This document shows, piece after piece, positions 62,342 through 64,000 of a DNA stretch of 64,000 nt. The stretch spans positions 1 to 64,000 of the forward strand of contig NZ_CABVQC010000004.1 in NCBI RefSeq assembly GCF_902499175.1, written 5' to 3'. The DNA comes from Burkholderia aenigmatica. GTDB taxonomy: Bacteria; Pseudomonadota; Gammaproteobacteria; Burkholderiales; Burkholderiaceae. The first letter of the stretch is position 1. Each line of letters begins with the position of its first letter. Under the pieces are notes generated by a model, which was not told the DNA's origin, made no database searches, and worked only from the letters and a program-made list of their open reading frames with translations. A program made the translations under genes and the position numbers.

Positions 62342-62370
62342 GCGCTGTTCATTTGGTTTAAAGGGTCGCA

Positions 62371-63828
62371 ATGAACCGCTTATCCATCGGAAAAAGCGTG
62401 TGTGACGACGAGCGTGCGGAAAGTACGGGCGCGCTCTTCGGTACACGTACGGAAAAGGTACAAGATCAGGTGACACAAGACTCGTCTTCAGTTACTAATC
62501 CCGATCCCGCAGATCTCGCTGTTTCGATTCGGCACCTTGGCGCGACCGGTAGCACGGGCCTCGACGCGTTGTATCGCAAGGTAACCGTGCGTTTGCTGAC
62601 GCTGTTCTTTCTGTGCTTTTTCGCGGCCTATCTCGACCGTGTCAACATTGGGCTGGCCAAGCTTCAGATGCTTGATGCGCGCGGTTTCAGCGACCGCATT
62701 TATGGTCTCGGTGCAGGACTTTTCTTTGTCGGATACATCGTATTCGAGATACCGAGCAATCTCGTGCTTGAAAAAGTGGGTGCCAAGGTCTGGATCGCAC
62801 GCGTCATGATTACATGGGGCGGTCTGTCTGCTGCGACACTGCTCGTCAGAACTCCATTGCAGTTTTACATCGTACGCTTTCTTCTCGGGGCCGCAGAGGC
62901 CGGCTTCGTACCGGGCGTACTGTTGTATCTGTCGCAATGGTTTCCGTACGAGCGGCGTGCAAGAATTGTTGCGTTGTTCATGATCGCCATGCCCATCTCA
63001 AGCCTTGTTGGTAACCCGCTGTCCGGCTGGCTGATGAACGCGATGGATGGGGTGCGAGGCTTCGGCGGTTGGCAGTGGTTGTTTCTGCTCGAAGCGCTGC
63101 CATCGGTTGCGCTTGGTGCTTTCGTGCTCGTCTGGCTGCCGAATAGCATTGAGCAGACATCTTGGCTTACGATCGATGAAAAGCGTGTCCTGCTCGGCAG
63201 CGTCGACAGCCATGCGCATGTCGAGAAGATATCATCGCTCACGCATGTGTTCATCGACCGGCGCCTATGGATTCTGGGTCTCATCGACGCCTGCATCATG
63301 GTCGGCGTGTATGCGACGAGTTTCTGGCTACCGTCGATCTTGCACGAATCGGGAGTGAGCGATCCGCTCAAGATCGGACTCTGGATGGTGCTACCAAACG
63401 CGGCTGCGGTGTTCAGTATGCTGTGGTGCGGTCGCAGTTCAGATCGCGCACGCGAACGTCGCTGGCATATGGCTGTTCCATGTCTGGTCGCGGGTTGCGG
63501 GTTGTTCGTCGCGGCATTCACGCCGCATGCCACGCTCTCGACCGTCGTACTGTTCACCCTTATCAACGCAGGAGCGGCGGCGACCATACCGGTCATCTGG
63601 ACGTTGCCACCTACGTTCCTTCAAGGGACCGGCGCTGCTGCCGGCATCGCCATGATCACGTCGCTCGCGAATTTGGGGGGCTTTATTGGTACCTATATCT
63701 TGGGGTGGCTGCACGACGAATTCCATTCGCAGCGAGTAGGGCTGCTCGGATTTGGTGTGTGCATGCTGATTGGATGCGCATTGGCGCTCGCCTACCCGAA
63801 GACCAATGGTGCGACGGGGGATTCATGA
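62371..63828 (+). CDS. MFS transporter, anion:cation symporter type
   Basis: A 485-residue major facilitator of the ACS group (phthalate, tartrate, galactonate type carriers). After a long hydrophilic N-terminus (about 70 residues) come 12 spans. Landmarks are FFAAYLDRVNIGLAKLQM in span 1, IPSNLVLEKVG in the family loop and LLGAAEAGFVPGVLLYLSQW in span 4. AAGGG precedes ATG 62371. The group transports organic acid anions, in keeping with a hydroxy acid substrate for the glycerate kinase-type enzyme. The stop overlaps the next start as ATGA. Confidence 0.9.
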   Translation: MNRLSIGKSVCDDERAESTGALFGTRTEKVQDQVTQDSSSVTNPDPADLAVSIRHLGATGSTGLDALYRKVTVRLLTLFFLCFFAAYLDRVNIGLAKLQMLDARGFSDRIYGLGAGLFFVGYIVFEIPSNLVLEKVGAKVWIARVMITWGGLSAATLLVRTPLQFYIVRFLLGAAEAGFVPGVLLYLSQWFPYERRARIVALFMIAMPISSLVGNPLSGWLMNAMDGVRGFGGWQWLFLLEALPSVALGAFVLVWLPNSIEQTSWLTIDEKRVLLGSVDSHAHVEKISSLTHVFIDRRLWILGLIDACIMVGVYATSFWLPSILHESGVSDPLKIGLWMVLPNAAAVFSMLWCGRSSDRARERRWHMAVPCLVAGCGLFVAAFTPHATLSTVVLFTLINAGAAATIPVIWTLPPTFLQGTGAAAGIAMITSLANLGGFIGTYILGWLHDEFHSQRVGLLGFGVCMLIGCALALAYPKTNGATGDS

Positions 63829-64000
63829 GACGCTGGCTGGTGGCATTGTTCAAATACCGCTCGAAGTATGCGCTTGAGCCCTGTTTCTACACGTCGGTGA
63901 TGTCGGCAACGCCGCTTGGTTTCGCGATAAGCGCCCACTACGACGCACGCTCAAAAAGTACGGCGCTTCAAGATGATCGTTTCGTATGGCCTATTGGTGC
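63825..64000 (+). CDS. Partial open frame running off the window
   Basis: An ATG at 63825 overlaps the MFS stop (ATGA) and the frame stays open to the window end, giving about 58 residues (RRWLVALFKYRSKYALEPCF, then YTSVMSATPLGFAIS). The coupling suggests a real operon gene, but I do not recognise the family from this short N-terminus. Confidence 0.5.
   Translation, partial: MRRWLVALFKYRSKYALEPCFYTSVMSATPLGFAISAHYDARSKSTALQDDRFVWPIG

Overview
The window looks like an accessory-rich part of a Burkholderia-type betaproteobacterial replicon. I base this on high GC, many solute-binding ABC transporters, MocR, GntR, Lrp, TetR and MalT-like regulators beside small catabolic clusters, and eroded IS66 and IS5 elements. 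The genus is an inference; no rRNA, tRNA, CRISPR array or replication origin was seen.

Layout. 0-4 kb: a 5'-truncated solute-binding protein, an Lrp remnant and two M20 metallohydrolases. 4-10 kb: a secreted GH3 beta-glucosidase, an IS66 remnant, an ECF sigma/anti-sigma/lipoprotein operon with a candidate autoregulated promoter, and a 3' remnant of a second GH3 gene. 10-24.4 kb: a divergent catabolic island. On the minus strand lie a MalT-like regulator, a branched-chain-type solute-binding protein, an enoyl-CoA hydratase, a nitroreductase and a TetR regulator. On the plus strand lie an SDR, a thiolase, four Liv-type ABC parts, an APH-like kinase and an alpha-methylacyl-CoA racemase, ending in a strong terminator. 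It looks built to import and beta-oxidise an unusual, probably methyl-branched or hydroxylated, acid. 24.6-34.5 kb: a proline dehydrogenase, pyruvate carboxylase, then an N-carbamoyl amino acid hydrolase, diaminopropionate ammonia-lyase and APC permease, followed by an Lrp regulator on the opposite strand.

35-41.5 kb is a decayed block: an IS5 remnant, fragments of an FAD/Fe-S oxidoreductase, an FtsX-type permease with an internal stop, a broken outer-membrane lipoprotein-sorting-like gene and a frameshifted amidohydrolase. Two intact exported-protein genes sit among them.

41.9-64 kb is a coherent nitrogen-compound catabolic island: a solute-binding protein, GntR regulator, tautomerase, hydantoinase/oxoprolinase A and B subunits, RidA, a polar amino acid ABC importer, FAD amino acid dehydrogenase, a Ser-Cys proline racemase-family enzyme and a shikimate dehydrogenase-like protein. 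It continues with a convergent operon of glycerate 2-kinase, a divergent enolase homologue and an ornithine cyclodeaminase-family protein, and then a MocR regulator, a TIM-barrel enzyme and an MFS transporter. A shared TGTAC operator motif lies in both intergenic regions beside the MocR gene. The kinase plus catalytically altered enolase pair is the best candidate for an undescribed pathway.
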